From NCBI GenBank assembly GCA_036732025.1, contig DAINDE010000019.1, positions 3,510 through 67,509 of the forward strand: 64,000 nt of DNA. Reading direction: 5' to 3'. A program made the position numbers and the translations under genes. The notes below the pieces were generated by a model, which did no database searches, was not told where the DNA came from, and saw only the letters and a list, made by a program, of their open reading frames with translations. Shown here in pieces: positions 16,212 through 24,295 of the stretch. How positions within the stretch are numbered: the first letter of the stretch is position 1; each line of letters starts with the position of its first letter. Source of the stretch: SSSZ01 sp036732025. Its GTDB lineage: Bacteria; Pseudomonadota; Gammaproteobacteria; Burkholderiales; Rhodocyclaceae.

Positions 16212-18119
16212 GTGGCCATGAACGCATCCCACCCGGAAGCGATCGCCGGCATCGTCGACCGCGTGGCCGCCCGCTACCGGCGCGACCCCACCTGCATGGT
16301 GCAGATCCTGCGGGAAATCCAGGAGGCCTGCGACTGGCTGCCGCCGGAAGCGATCGACCGCCTGCAGGCGGTCCTCAATGTGCCCCGCACCAAGATCGAA
16401 GGGGTCGCCGGCTTCTACGCCTTCTTCTACCTGCAGCCCCGGGGCCGCTACCGCATTCTCTTCTCCGACAACATCACCGACCGCATGGGCGGCAACATGG
16501 CCCTCATGGAGCGCCTCTGCGCCGCCCTCTGGGTGGAGCCCGGGAAGGTTTCCGAAGACGGCCTGGTGAGCGTGGACAAGACTTCCTGCACCGGCATGTG
16601 CGACCAGGGCCCGGCCCTGCTGGTGAATAACCTCGCCGTCACCCGGCTGAGCGAGGAACGCATTGACCGGATCGCCGATCTGGTGCGTGAAACCGTGCCC
16701 CTGGCCGAGTGGCCGGCGGAATTCTTCACGGTGGAAGACAACGTGCGCCGGGCCGACCTCCTCCTCGGCTGCGCCATGGCCCCCGGGGACGCCCTGCGCG
16801 CCGCCCGCGCCCGGGCGCCCAGCGAGGGCGTGCACGCCACCAACATGCGCTCCTGGCGGGAAGGCCTGCCCTCCGGCCTGGGCGGTCCGGCCGCCATGCT
16901 CGACGAGATCAAGCGCTCCAACCTGCGGGGCCGGGGCGGCGCCGGCTTCACCACCGGCCTCAAGTGGGAAGCCTGCCGCAACGCCCCCCTGAAGCCCGGC
17001 CAGCAGCGCTTCGTCGTCTGCAATGCCGACGAGGGCGAGCCCGGCACCTTCAAGGACCGCGTTCTCCTCACCGCCCACGCCGACCTCGTCTTCGAGGGCA
17101 TGACCGTGGCCGCCTACACCGTCGGCGCCCGCCGGGGCTTCCTCTACCTGCGGGGCGAGTACCGCTACCTCCTCGACCACCTCAACGCCGTGCTGCAGCG
17201 CCGCCGGGAGCAGAAACTCCTGGGCACCGACATCCTCGGCATCCCCGGCGCCGATTTCGATATCGACATCCACCTCGGCGCCGGCGCCTACGTCTGCGGC
17301 GAGGAATCGGCCCTCATCGAATCCCTGGAAGGCAAGCGGGGCACTCCCCGCAACCGGCCGCCTTTCCCCGTCACCAACGGCTACCTGGACCAGCCCACCA
17401 TCGTCAATAACGTCGAGACCTTCGCCGCCGCAGCGCTGATTGCCCTCAACGGCGGCGACTGGTACGCCGGCATCGGTACCAGACAGTCGGCGGGCACCAA
17501 GGTCCTTTCCGTCTCCGGCGATTGTCCCCGGCCCGGGCTTTACGAATACCCCTTCGGCGTCAGCGTCCGCCAGGTGCTGGAAGACTGCGGCGCCACGGAC
17601 GTGCAGGCGGTGCAGGTGAGCGGCCCCTCCGGCGTCTGCCTGGGGCCCGACGAGTTCGACCGCAAGATCGGCTTCGAGGACATCCCCACCGCCGGCGCCT
17701 TCATGGTCTTCGACCGGAGCCGGGACATGTTCGAGGTGGCCCGCAACTTCGTGCATTTCTTCCAGCACGAGAGCTGCGGCTTCTGCACCCCCTGCCGGGT
17801 CGGCACCTCGCTCTTGAAGAACCTCATGGACAAGCTCCACAACGGCCACGGCTCCCCCTACGACTTCGCCGAGATCGAGCGCCTCAACCAGTTGCTCCAG
17901 TCCATGAGCCACTGCGGCCTCGGCCACACCGCCTGCAACCCGGTGCTGGACACCATCGCCCGCTTCCGTCCGGCCTACGACCGGCGCCTGGAGCACCGCG
18001 ACTTCACCCCGGCCTTCGACCTCGACCGGGCCCTGGCCGCCGCCCGCCAGATGACTGGCCGCGACGACCCAGGCGCCCACATCGTTCCCGAAGAATTCGG
18101 CGAGGAAAAGACATCATGA
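16212..18119 (+). CDS. hoxF: NAD-reducing [NiFe] hydrogenase diaphorase large subunit
   Basis: About 635 residues from GTG 16212, which has GGAGGG 7 bases upstream; ATG 16218 and GTG 16191 are alternatives. The N-terminal ~160 residues are a NuoE/HoxE-like thioredoxin-fold [2Fe-2S] domain (TSCTGMCDQGPALLVN). The rest is NuoF-like: GRGGAGFTTGLKWE (NADH site), CNADEGEPGTFKDR and GAYVCGEESALIESLEG (FMN), and ESCGFCTPCRVG plus a distal Cys for the 4Fe-4S cluster. It oxidises or reduces NAD at the diaphorase end of the soluble Hox enzyme. It overlaps hoxU by ATGA. No separate hoxE is present; the domain is fused as in Ralstonia HoxF. Confidence 0.95.
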   Translation: MAMNASHPEAIAGIVDRVAARYRRDPTCMVQILREIQEACDWLPPEAIDRLQAVLNVPRTKIEGVAGFYAFFYLQPRGRYRILFSDNITDRMGGNMALMERLCAALWVEPGKVSEDGLVSVDKTSCTGMCDQGPALLVNNLAVTRLSEERIDRIADLVRETVPLAEWPAEFFTVEDNVRRADLLLGCAMAPGDALRAARARAPSEGVHATNMRSWREGLPSGLGGPAAMLDEIKRSNLRGRGGAGFTTGLKWEACRNAPLKPGQQRFVVCNADEGEPGTFKDRVLLTAHADLVFEGMTVAAYTVGARRGFLYLRGEYRYLLDHLNAVLQRRREQKLLGTDILGIPGADFDIDIHLGAGAYVCGEESALIESLEGKRGTPRNRPPFPVTNGYLDQPTIVNNVETFAAAALIALNGGDWYAGIGTRQSAGTKVLSVSGDCPRPGLYEYPFGVSVRQVLEDCGATDVQAVQVSGPSGVCLGPDEFDRKIGFEDIPTAGAFMVFDRSRDMFEVARNFVHFFQHESCGFCTPCRVGTSLLKNLMDKLHNGHGSPYDFAEIERLNQLLQSMSHCGLGHTACNPVLDTIARFRPAYDRRLEHRDFTPAFDLDRALAAARQMTGRDDPGAHIVPEEFGEEKTS

Positions 18120-18820
18120 GCCAGACCTTCACCCTGGACGACAAGACCATTCCCTTCGAGGACGGCCAGACCATCCTCCAGGCCGCCAGCCAGGCCGGGG
18201 TCTTCATCCCCCACCTCTGCTACCACCCGGATTTCAAGCCCCACGGCTCCTGCAAGCTGTGCACCGTCAAGGTCAACGGCCGCCAGACCGCCTCCTGCAC
18301 CATGCGCGCCGCCGCCGGCATGCGGGTGGAGAGCAACACCGACGAACTCAATGCCGAGCGCCGGGCGCTCACCCAGATGCTCTTCGTCGAAGGCAACCAC
18401 TTCTGCCCCTCCTGCGAAAAGAGCGGCGACTGCAAGCTGCAGGCCACCGCCTATCACCTGGGCATGATGTCGCCCCATTTCGACCACTTCTTCCCCAACC
18501 GGCCGGTGGATGCCTCCCACCCCGAACTGCTGCTCGATTTCAACCGCTGCATCCTCTGCTCCCTGTGCGTGCGGGCCAGCCGGGACGTGGACGGCAAGAA
18601 CGTCTTCGCCCTCTCCGGGCGTGGCATCAAGACCCACCTCATCGTCAACGCCAAGTCCGGCCGCCTGGCGGATACCGACATCGCCATGACCGACAAGGCG
18701 GTGAGCGTCTGCCCGGTGGGGGTGATCCTCAGGAAGCGCCGCGGCTTTGCCGTGCCCATCGGCGAGCGTACCTTCGACAAGGCGCCCATCGGTGAAGTCC
18801 TGGTCAAGGAGGAGAACTGA
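18116..18820 (+). CDS. hoxU: NAD-reducing hydrogenase diaphorase small subunit
   Basis: 234 residues. NuoG-N-terminal-like electron-transfer subunit linking HoxF to the hydrogenase module. It has a plant-ferredoxin-like [2Fe-2S] domain (CYHPDFKPHGSCKLCTVK and a later Cys), then HFCPSCEKSGDC for the His/Cys-ligated cluster, and CILCSLCVRAS with CPVG for a 4Fe-4S cluster. Start ATG overlaps the hoxF stop. It ends 1 base before the hoxY start codon. Confidence 0.95.
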   Translation: MSQTFTLDDKTIPFEDGQTILQAASQAGVFIPHLCYHPDFKPHGSCKLCTVKVNGRQTASCTMRAAAGMRVESNTDELNAERRALTQMLFVEGNHFCPSCEKSGDCKLQATAYHLGMMSPHFDHFFPNRPVDASHPELLLDFNRCILCSLCVRASRDVDGKNVFALSGRGIKTHLIVNAKSGRLADTDIAMTDKAVSVCPVGVILRKRRGFAVPIGERTFDKAPIGEVLVKEEN

Positions 18821-18821
18821 C

Positions 18822-19376
18822 ATGGACGCCCCCGTAAAAAAGAAGCTTCGCGTCGCCACCACTTCCCTGGCCGGCTGCTTCGGCTGCCACATGTCCTTCC
18901 TCGACATCGACGAGCGGCTGTTCACCCTCCTCGACCACATCGAGTTCGACCGCTCGCCGCTGACCGACATCAAGGAAGTGGGGGAGGGCACCGACATCGG
19001 CATCATCGAAGGCGGCCTGTGCAACGCCGAGAACGTCCACGTCCTGCGGGAATTCCGCAAAAACTGCCGCATCCTCATCGCCATGGGCGCCTGCGCCATC
19101 AACGGCGGCCTGCCCGCCCAGCGCAACCACTTGCCCCTGCCCACCATCCTGGAAGAGGTCTATCACACCAGCCCCGGCCTTTCCAACGGCCTCATCCCCA
19201 ACGACCCGGAACTGCCCCTGCCGCTCAACAAGGTGCACCCCATCCACGAGGTGGTGAAGATCGACTACTTCATCCCCGGCTGTCCGCCTTCCGGCGACGC
19301 CATCTGGAAGGTGCTCACCGACCTCCTGGCCGGCCGCGAGCCGCAACTGGGGCACGGCCTCATGCACTTCGACTGA
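18822..19376 (+). CDS. hoxY: NAD-reducing hydrogenase small subunit
   Basis: 184 residues from the ATG at 18822 (AAGGAGGAG upstream); a longer in-frame start at 18747 lies within hoxU and is not used. It carries the proximal 4Fe-4S cluster of the [NiFe] module. Cysteine motifs: GCFGCHMSFLD near the N-terminus, MGACAINGG, and IPGCPPSGDAIW near the C-terminus. The short length without a Tat signal is typical of the cytoplasmic bidirectional/NAD-linked (group 3d) type. Confidence 0.95.
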   Translation: MDAPVKKKLRVATTSLAGCFGCHMSFLDIDERLFTLLDHIEFDRSPLTDIKEVGEGTDIGIIEGGLCNAENVHVLREFRKNCRILIAMGACAINGGLPAQRNHLPLPTILEEVYHTSPGLSNGLIPNDPELPLPLNKVHPIHEVVKIDYFIPGCPPSGDAIWKVLTDLLAGREPQLGHGLMHFD

Positions 19377-19389
19377 AAAAGGTGGCCCC

Positions 19390-20949
19390 ATGACCTACCA
19401 ACTGGAAACCGCCCAACACCCCGAAAAACTCCGCCGCGTCGCCATCGACCCCGTTTCCCGGGTGGAAGGCCACGGCAAGGTGACCCTGCTCCTCGACGAC
19501 CAGAACAAGGTGCACCAGGTGCGCCTGCACATCGTCGAATTCCGCGGTTTCGAGAAATTCATCCAGGGCCGCCCCTACTGGGAAGTGCCGGTGATGGTCC
19601 AGCGGCTCTGCGGCATCTGCCCGGTGTCCCACCACATCGCCGCCTCCAAGGCCATGGACGTCATCGTCGGCGCCAGGAAGCTCACCCCCACCGCCGAGAA
19701 GGTGCGCCGCCTCATGCACTACGGCCAGATGCTGCAGTCCCACGCCCTGCACTTCTTCCACCTGTGCTCGCCGGACCTGCTCTTCGGCTTCGATTCCGAC
19801 GTCACCCGCCGCAACATCGTCGGCGTCGCCCAGGAACACCCGGAAATCGCCAAGCGCGGCGTGCTTCTGCGGAAGTTCGGCCAGGAGATCATCCGCGTCA
19901 CCGCCGGCAAGCGCATCCACGGCACCGGCTCCGTCCCCGGCGGGGTGAACAAGTCGCTGACCGTGGCCGAGCGGGACGGGCTCCTCAAGGAGGTCTACCA
20001 GATCATCGCCTGGTCGCGGGAAGCGGTGCACCTCATCCAGAAGGTGCACATGCAGGACCCGGGGCTCTACAACAGCTTCGGCATCTTCCGCTCCAACTTC
20101 ATGTCCCTGGTCGGCACCGGCGGCGACCTGGACTTCTACCACGGCGCCCTGCGGGCCCGGGACGACAACGGCAGGATCATCTTCGACGACGTCGACTACC
20201 AGCAGTACGACAAATACATCGAAGAGGAAGTGAAGCCCTGGAGCTACATGAAGTTCCCCTTCCTGCGGGCGATCGGCAAGGAAAACGGTTGGTACAAGGT
20301 GGGGCCGCTGGCCCGGGTGCAGAACTGCGACCAGATCCCCACTCCCTTCGCCGAACACGAACGCCGCGAATTCGTCGACTACGCCGGCGGCACCCCCATG
20401 CACGCGCCGCTCGCCTACCACTGGACGCGCATGATCGAAATGCTCCACGCTGCCGAAGAGATCAAGGAACTGCTCCACGACGACGACATCCTGGGCAGCG
20501 ATCTCATGACCCGGGGCGAACGCCAGACCGAAGGCGTCGGCGTCATCGAGGCCCCCCGCGGCACGCTTTTCCACCACTACCGGGTGGACGAGAACGACGT
20601 CGTCACCATGGCCAACCTCATCGTCTCCACCACCAACAACAACCAGGCCATGAACGAAGCGGTACGGCATGTCGCCCGCCGCTACCTGCACGGCCGCGAG
20701 GTCACCGAGGGGCTCCTCAACCACATCGAAGTCGCCATCCGCGCCTTCGACCCCTGCCTCTCCTGCGCCACCCACGCCCTGGGCAAGATGCCTCTGGAGG
20801 TGGAACTGGTCGATCCCGATGGCTCCCTGGTCCACAGCCTGAGCCGGGCATCGGACCAGCCATCAACACCGCCTACCTCCGTTCGGGCTGAGCCTGTCGA
20901 AGCCCGGGATGCACCGCCCTTCGACAGGCTCAGGGCGAACGGGCCATAG
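19390..20949 (+). CDS. hoxH: NAD-reducing hydrogenase large (NiFe active site) subunit with repeat-extended tail
   Basis: 519 residues. The Ni-Fe centre ligands lie in RLCGICPVSHH (N-terminal CxxC) and DPCLSCATH (C-terminal CxxC, ending at H462). In this family the HoxW protease cleaves after that His once nickel is inserted and removes a short peptide (24 residues in Ralstonia as remembered). Here 57 residues follow. The last ~23 (VRAEPVEA...FDRLRANG) are encoded by a REP-type palindrome at 20879-20943. The change lies wholly in the part that is cut away, so the mature enzyme should be normal. hoxW follows 4 bases after the stop. Confidence 0.95.
   Translation: MTYQLETAQHPEKLRRVAIDPVSRVEGHGKVTLLLDDQNKVHQVRLHIVEFRGFEKFIQGRPYWEVPVMVQRLCGICPVSHHIAASKAMDVIVGARKLTPTAEKVRRLMHYGQMLQSHALHFFHLCSPDLLFGFDSDVTRRNIVGVAQEHPEIAKRGVLLRKFGQEIIRVTAGKRIHGTGSVPGGVNKSLTVAERDGLLKEVYQIIAWSREAVHLIQKVHMQDPGLYNSFGIFRSNFMSLVGTGGDLDFYHGALRARDDNGRIIFDDVDYQQYDKYIEEEVKPWSYMKFPFLRAIGKENGWYKVGPLARVQNCDQIPTPFAEHERREFVDYAGGTPMHAPLAYHWTRMIEMLHAAEEIKELLHDDDILGSDLMTRGERQTEGVGVIEAPRGTLFHHYRVDENDVVTMANLIVSTTNNNQAMNEAVRHVARRYLHGREVTEGLLNHIEVAIRAFDPCLSCATHALGKMPLEVELVDPDGSLVHSLSRASDQPSTPPTSVRAEPVEARDAPPFDRLRANGP
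20879..20943. repeat. REP-type palindrome, copy A, inside the 3' end of hoxH
   Basis: Arms GTTCGGGCTGAGCCTGTCGAAG and the matching CTTCGACAGGCTCAGGGCGAAC (with a 2-base internal mismatch) flank a ~16-base loop. Same family as 24788-24851 and 60986-61054. It provides the last codons of hoxH and could fold in the hoxH-hoxW mRNA. Confidence 0.9.
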
Positions 20950-20953
20950 GAAT

Positions 20954-21451
20954 ATGAAGCCCCCAGTCGTCTTCGCCATCGGTAACCCCAGCCGCGGCGA
21001 CGACGCCCTTGGCCCCCACCTCCTGGCCCGACTGGAGGCGTGGCTAGCGGAGCAGGGCAGGGCAGACGAGGTCGAATTGATCGAAGACTTCCAGCTCAAC
21101 ATCGAGCACGCCCTCGACCTGGAAGGCCGCCGTCTCGCCCTTTTCATCGACGCCGGCACCGGCACCCCCGCCCCCTACACCTTCACCCGCCTGCAACCCG
21201 CCCCCGACCTCGGCCCCAGCACCCACGCCCTCGAACCCGGCGCCGTGCTGCGGGTCTTCCACCAAACCTGCCCGGGGGCGGCGCCCGAATGCTTCGTCCT
21301 CTGCGTGCGGGGGGAGCGGTTCGAGCTGGGGGAGGGGGTGGGAGAGGCGGCTGCCAGGTATGCGGATGAGGCTTGGGGGCTGCTTCAAAAGCTGATCGCG
21401 CGGCCCGACCCTTCGATGTGGAGTGAGGTTGTCCAACTGATCGGCGCTTGA
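20954..21451 (+). CDS. hoxW: HoxH-specific hydrogenase maturation endopeptidase
   Basis: 165 residues from ATG 20954; an in-frame ATG at 20909 lies in the REP element and is discounted. HyaD/HybD-type protease: VFAIGNPSRGDDALGPHLL holds the first metal-binding acidic residue (GN-PxxxDDAxG motif), IEDFQLN the second and FIDAGTG the third region. It cleaves the C-terminal peptide of HoxH after nickel insertion. A weak TAGGA ribosome site overlaps the hoxH stop, which suggests coupling. The other maturation genes (hypA-F) are not in the window. Confidence 0.9.
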   Translation: MKPPVVFAIGNPSRGDDALGPHLLARLEAWLAEQGRADEVELIEDFQLNIEHALDLEGRRLALFIDAGTGTPAPYTFTRLQPAPDLGPSTHALEPGAVLRVFHQTCPGAAPECFVLCVRGERFELGEGVGEAAARYADEAWGLLQKLIARPDPSMWSEVVQLIGA

Positions 21452-21472
21452 GGGGGGTTGAGGCGGCAGCTC

Positions 21473-21500
21473 GGCCTTGTGTTGAATTCCACATAAGGCC
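21473..21500. repeat. Near-perfect palindrome after hoxW
   Basis: GGCCTTGTGT / ACATAAGGCC (one mismatch, 8-base loop), 22 bases after the hoxW stop. No T-run follows on either strand, so it is either a factor-dependent terminator structure, a 3'-end stabiliser, or a protein-binding site for the next gene. Confidence 0.5.
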
Positions 21501-21603
21501 AACAATCAGTCACATGCACCGCCAGATACATCTCCCAGACCAATTTTGCCTTACCATTCCGTCATCGCCACCAAGGCGACAAAACGATCACGGGGGAACG
21601 TTG

Positions 21604-22224
21604 ATGAACGGGGGATGGCTGGGGGTGTTGGCCCTGGTGTTGGGTCTGGCGGCGGGTCTGGCCCGGGCCGAGGCGGTGGATCTGGATACCTGCACGGACG
21701 CCGCCGGGCGGGCCATTGCCGGCGAGGCGGACCCGGCTCTCAAGGTGCTGGTGAAGGTCGGCAAGAAGGACGGGCAGACGGTGATGCGCTACAACCCGGA
21801 TCTGCTGCCGGATCTTTCCGCCACGGTGCGCCAGTTCTTCTACGCCCAGGCCTGCGCCCGGCTTTCCGTGGGCAACCGCCCCGGGGCGGTGCGGGCGGCG
21901 GATTGCGCCGCGGCGGAGATGCTCCGCGCGGGCGGCTTGCTGGGGGAGGGCGGCGATGCGCTGGCGCGGCTGCAGGCCGAGCTGGTCTTTGCCGACGAGA
22001 CCTGGGCGCAGTTGCCGGGGCCACGCCGCAGCTTCGATTTCGGGGCTTGCCCCCGGGGCGCCGGGCTGATTCTGCCGGAACCAAAGCCGGCCACCGACCG
22101 GCAGCGGGAGTGGGATGCCTGCGTGCGCCACTGCGGCGACCGCCTGTACCGCTGCCCCGGCCGCGGCGCCGGGGCCGGGTGCCAGGAGGCTTACGACGCC
22201 TGCCAGGCGGCCTGCCGCCGGTGA
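21604..22224 (+). CDS. Secreted cysteine-containing protein of unknown function
   Basis: 206 residues from ATG 21604. A clear Sec signal peptide (MNGGWLGVLALVLGLAAGLARA) predicts periplasmic or secreted location. The mature part is helical and Ala-rich, with scattered cysteines and a Cys-rich C-terminus (CVRHCGDRLYRCPG, CQEAYDACQAACRR) that could form disulfide-bonded helical hairpins. I recognise no family. It lies between hoxW and the convergent terC gene, with no evident operon partner. Confidence 0.7.
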   Translation: MNGGWLGVLALVLGLAAGLARAEAVDLDTCTDAAGRAIAGEADPALKVLVKVGKKDGQTVMRYNPDLLPDLSATVRQFFYAQACARLSVGNRPGAVRAADCAAAEMLRAGGLLGEGGDALARLQAELVFADETWAQLPGPRRSFDFGACPRGAGLILPEPKPATDRQREWDACVRHCGDRLYRCPGRGAGAGCQEAYDACQAACRR

Positions 22225-22240
22225 CGGCCGGGCCGTTGGC

Positions 22241-23221
22241 TTAGCGGCTGTCCGCGGCGTGGGCGCGGCGGCCGTCGCGCCGCAGGGAGAGAGCCACCGA
22301 GGTGCCGATGATGGCGGCCACCACGCCCAGGGAGACCGGCACCGGTATCGGGTAGAGATCCATGAGCAGCATCTTGCCGCCGATGAATACCAGCACCAGC
22401 GCCAGCCCGTACTTGAGCAGCGAGAAGCGGTCCGCCATGTCGGCCAGGAGGAAGTACATGGCACGCAGGCCGAGGATGGCGAAGATGTTGGAGGTGAGCA
22501 CGATGAAGGGGTCGGTGGTGATGGCGAAGATGGCCGGGATGGAATCCACCGCGAAGATCACGTCGGAAAGCTCCACCAGCACCAGGGTGAGGAACAGCGG
22601 CGTGACGTAGCGCACCCAGCGGCCACCTTCCCGGCGGCGGACGAAGAAGCGCTCGCCCTCCAGGGCGTCGGTGATCTTCATGTGGCCCCGCAGCCAGATG
22701 ACCAGCGGGTTCTTGGCCAGATCGGGCGTCTCCTCGGCGAACCACCACATCTTGACGCCGGTGATCAGCAGGAAGGCGCCGAAGACGTAGAGCAGCCAGT
22801 GGAACTGGGCGATGAGCCAGACGCCGGCGAAGATCATCACCGTACGCAGGACGATGGCGCCCAGCACGCCCAGCACCAGCACCCGCTTCTGCAACTCGGC
22901 GGGGATGGCGAAGAAGCCGAAGAGCATGAGCCAGACGAAGACGTTGTCTACGGCCAGCGACTTCTCGATGAGGTAGCCGGTGAGGTATTCCAGGGCCTTC
23001 TGATTGGCCATTTCACGCCCGAGGCTACCGTCCAGGTGCCACCAGAGGAGGCCGGCGAAGGCGAGCGACACCGCCACCCAGACGACGGACCAGGTGGCCG
23101 CCTCCCTGACGGTGACGCGATGCTCCTTGCCGCCGCCGACCACGAAGAGGTCGATGGCCAGCATGACGAGGACGATGGCGAAGAAGGTTGCCCACATCCC
23201 GGGGGTACCGATGGTTGCCAT
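22241..23221 (-). CDS. TerC/Alx family membrane protein
   Basis: 326 residues, polytopic integral membrane protein of the TerC family; members are linked to manganese export and tellurite resistance. Family motifs: KALEYLTGYLIEKSLAVDNVFVW near the first helices and LVLVELSDVIFAVDSIPAI with the conserved acidic residues in the second half, plus KYGLALVLVFIGGKM. Alx in E. coli is controlled by a yybP-ykoY riboswitch, and one is present 100 bases upstream here, which supports a manganese role. GGAG precedes the ATG. Confidence 0.92.
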   Translation of the reverse strand: MATIGTPGMWATFFAIVLVMLAIDLFVVGGGKEHRVTVREAATWSVVWVAVSLAFAGLLWWHLDGSLGREMANQKALEYLTGYLIEKSLAVDNVFVWLMLFGFFAIPAELQKRVLVLGVLGAIVLRTVMIFAGVWLIAQFHWLLYVFGAFLLITGVKMWWFAEETPDLAKNPLVIWLRGHMKITDALEGERFFVRRREGGRWVRYVTPLFLTLVLVELSDVIFAVDSIPAIFAITTDPFIVLTSNIFAILGLRAMYFLLADMADRFSLLKYGLALVLVFIGGKMLLMDLYPIPVPVSLGVVAAIIGTSVALSLRRDGRRAHAADSR

Positions 23222-23320
23222 AGGTTGAACTCCATTTCAGTTGCATTGCACGATGTGGCGGCGCGGGAGCGCCGGGCACGGACCTTGTCCGGCAATGGCA
23301 TGGATGCGACTGAAAACGGA

Positions 23321-23446
23321 ACCTTTGCCATCGCGGCAAAGGTCTTGCTCGTGGGCGTCTGGCGACGGCCACCCGGAGCGCCGGGGCAGGCGGGCCTGCC
23401 CGTGGTGACGACGCTGCGGCTTAAGAGCTACTCCCCCTTGGGACAG
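23321..23446 (-). ncRNA. yybP-ykoY (manganese-sensing) riboswitch upstream of terC
   Basis: On the minus strand the leader starts CCCAAGGGGGAGTAGC, continues through the conserved GCCGCAGCGTCGTCACCACG and ends with CAAGACCTTTGCC-gcgat-GGCAAAGGT. These are the hallmark elements of the yybP-ykoY motif: the GGGGAGUAG strand, the GUCGUCA internal loop and the terminal ACCUUUGCC hairpin. The Mn2+-binding four-way junction is formed by the two conserved loops. It begins at the predicted start of transcription and ends 100 bases before the terC ATG. Confidence 0.9.
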
Positions 23447-23451
23447 GCTTC

Positions 23452-23480
23452 AATCTATTTATTCCAATGAAAGAAGTCAA
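23452..23480 (-). promoter_or_regulatory. sigma70 promoter of the riboswitch-terC transcript
   Basis: Minus strand: -35 TTGACT (23475-23480), 17-base spacer, -10 TAGATT (23452-23457). Start of transcription would fall at about 23445, exactly the 5' end of the riboswitch fold. Confidence 0.75.
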
Positions 23481-23504
23481 CTATTGCGCCGCCCTTGAAA
23501 ATTG

Positions 23505-23518
23505 TTGATATGCATCAT
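23505..23518 (+). promoter_or_regulatory. FNR/ANR-like box upstream of a secreted-protein gene
   Basis: TTGAT-ATGC-ATCAT matches 9 of 10 conserved bases of TTGAT-N4-ATCAA. Class II spacing from it would put the -10 at 23541-23546, which reads GATCAT (4 of 6). The downstream gene starts at 23594. Confidence 0.45.
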
Positions 23519-23593
23519 GGGCACCGGGGGCGGCGTCCGCGATCATTCGTCCCATGCCCGGCTCCCGTTGGGCATAGCGAGTGTGACTTGATC

Positions 23594-24295
23594 ATGTCTT
23601 TCCTCAGACATACTTTGGCGGCGGCCCTGACTGCCGCCTTTTTCTTTCCTGCCCGGGCGGCGGAACCCGCTGCCGCCCAGTACGAGCGCCTGGCCGCGGT
23701 GGTGGCCGCCGGCCGGCTGCCGGCGGGCGAGCGCATCGAGGTGGATGTCGATCCCGAATCCCTGCCGGCGCTGCAGGCGGAGGCCGACGGCGAGGGCCTG
23801 GCCCTGCGTTACCCCATGGCCTTCAACAACGTGGCCGAGGGCTGGAGCTGGCGCCCGAGGGCGGACCCGGCGGCGGAGGACTACTACCGCTTCAAGTTCC
23901 TGCCCCTGCAGAGCGTGATGGTGGAGAAGGGAGGCTACGAAGGCGAGGACAAGATCGGCACCCCCCAGCACATGGCGGTAAGCTGGCGCTACGACTACTT
24001 CCTGGCCTTCGACAACCTCTACGACTTCTATCCGCGCAGCAACGATGACGACGCCGGCTTTGCTGCCCGCACCGCCGCCCGACCGGCCCATGTCGGCCTG
24101 CGGGCGGTGGCGCACCTGGTGGAACCCTGCCTGAGCGAGAGCACCACCTTCTGGAAGGCCACCTACGGCCGGCCGGTGGATTTCACCCTGAAGAAGCGCT
24201 ACCTGGTGGCGGTTCTCGACGAGATCCGCTTCATCGACCGGGACAGCGGGGCGGTACTGGCCGTCGTCCGCCCCGCCGGCGACCCTCAGCGATAG
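23594..24295 (+). CDS. Secreted protein of unknown function
   Basis: 233 residues from ATG 23594. Signal peptide MSFLRHTLAAALTAAFFFPARA, then a soluble ~210-residue domain. Notable stretches are VDVDPESLPALQAEADG, RFKFLPLQSVMVEKGGYEGED, and a C-terminal YLVAVLDEIRFIDRDSGAVL. No family is recognised. A possible FNR box lies upstream. Its stop overlaps the stop of the convergent uspA gene by 10 bases. Confidence 0.7.
   Translation: MSFLRHTLAAALTAAFFFPARAAEPAAAQYERLAAVVAAGRLPAGERIEVDVDPESLPALQAEADGEGLALRYPMAFNNVAEGWSWRPRADPAAEDYYRFKFLPLQSVMVEKGGYEGEDKIGTPQHMAVSWRYDYFLAFDNLYDFYPRSNDDDAGFAARTAARPAHVGLRAVAHLVEPCLSESTTFWKATYGRPVDFTLKKRYLVAVLDEIRFIDRDSGAVLAVVRPAGDPQR

Noticed and set aside
20909..20953. 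Longer N-terminus of HoxW starting inside the REP element
   Set aside because: The extra 15 residues come from the repeat and have no counterpart in hydrogenase maturation proteases; ATG 20954 begins directly at the conserved fold.
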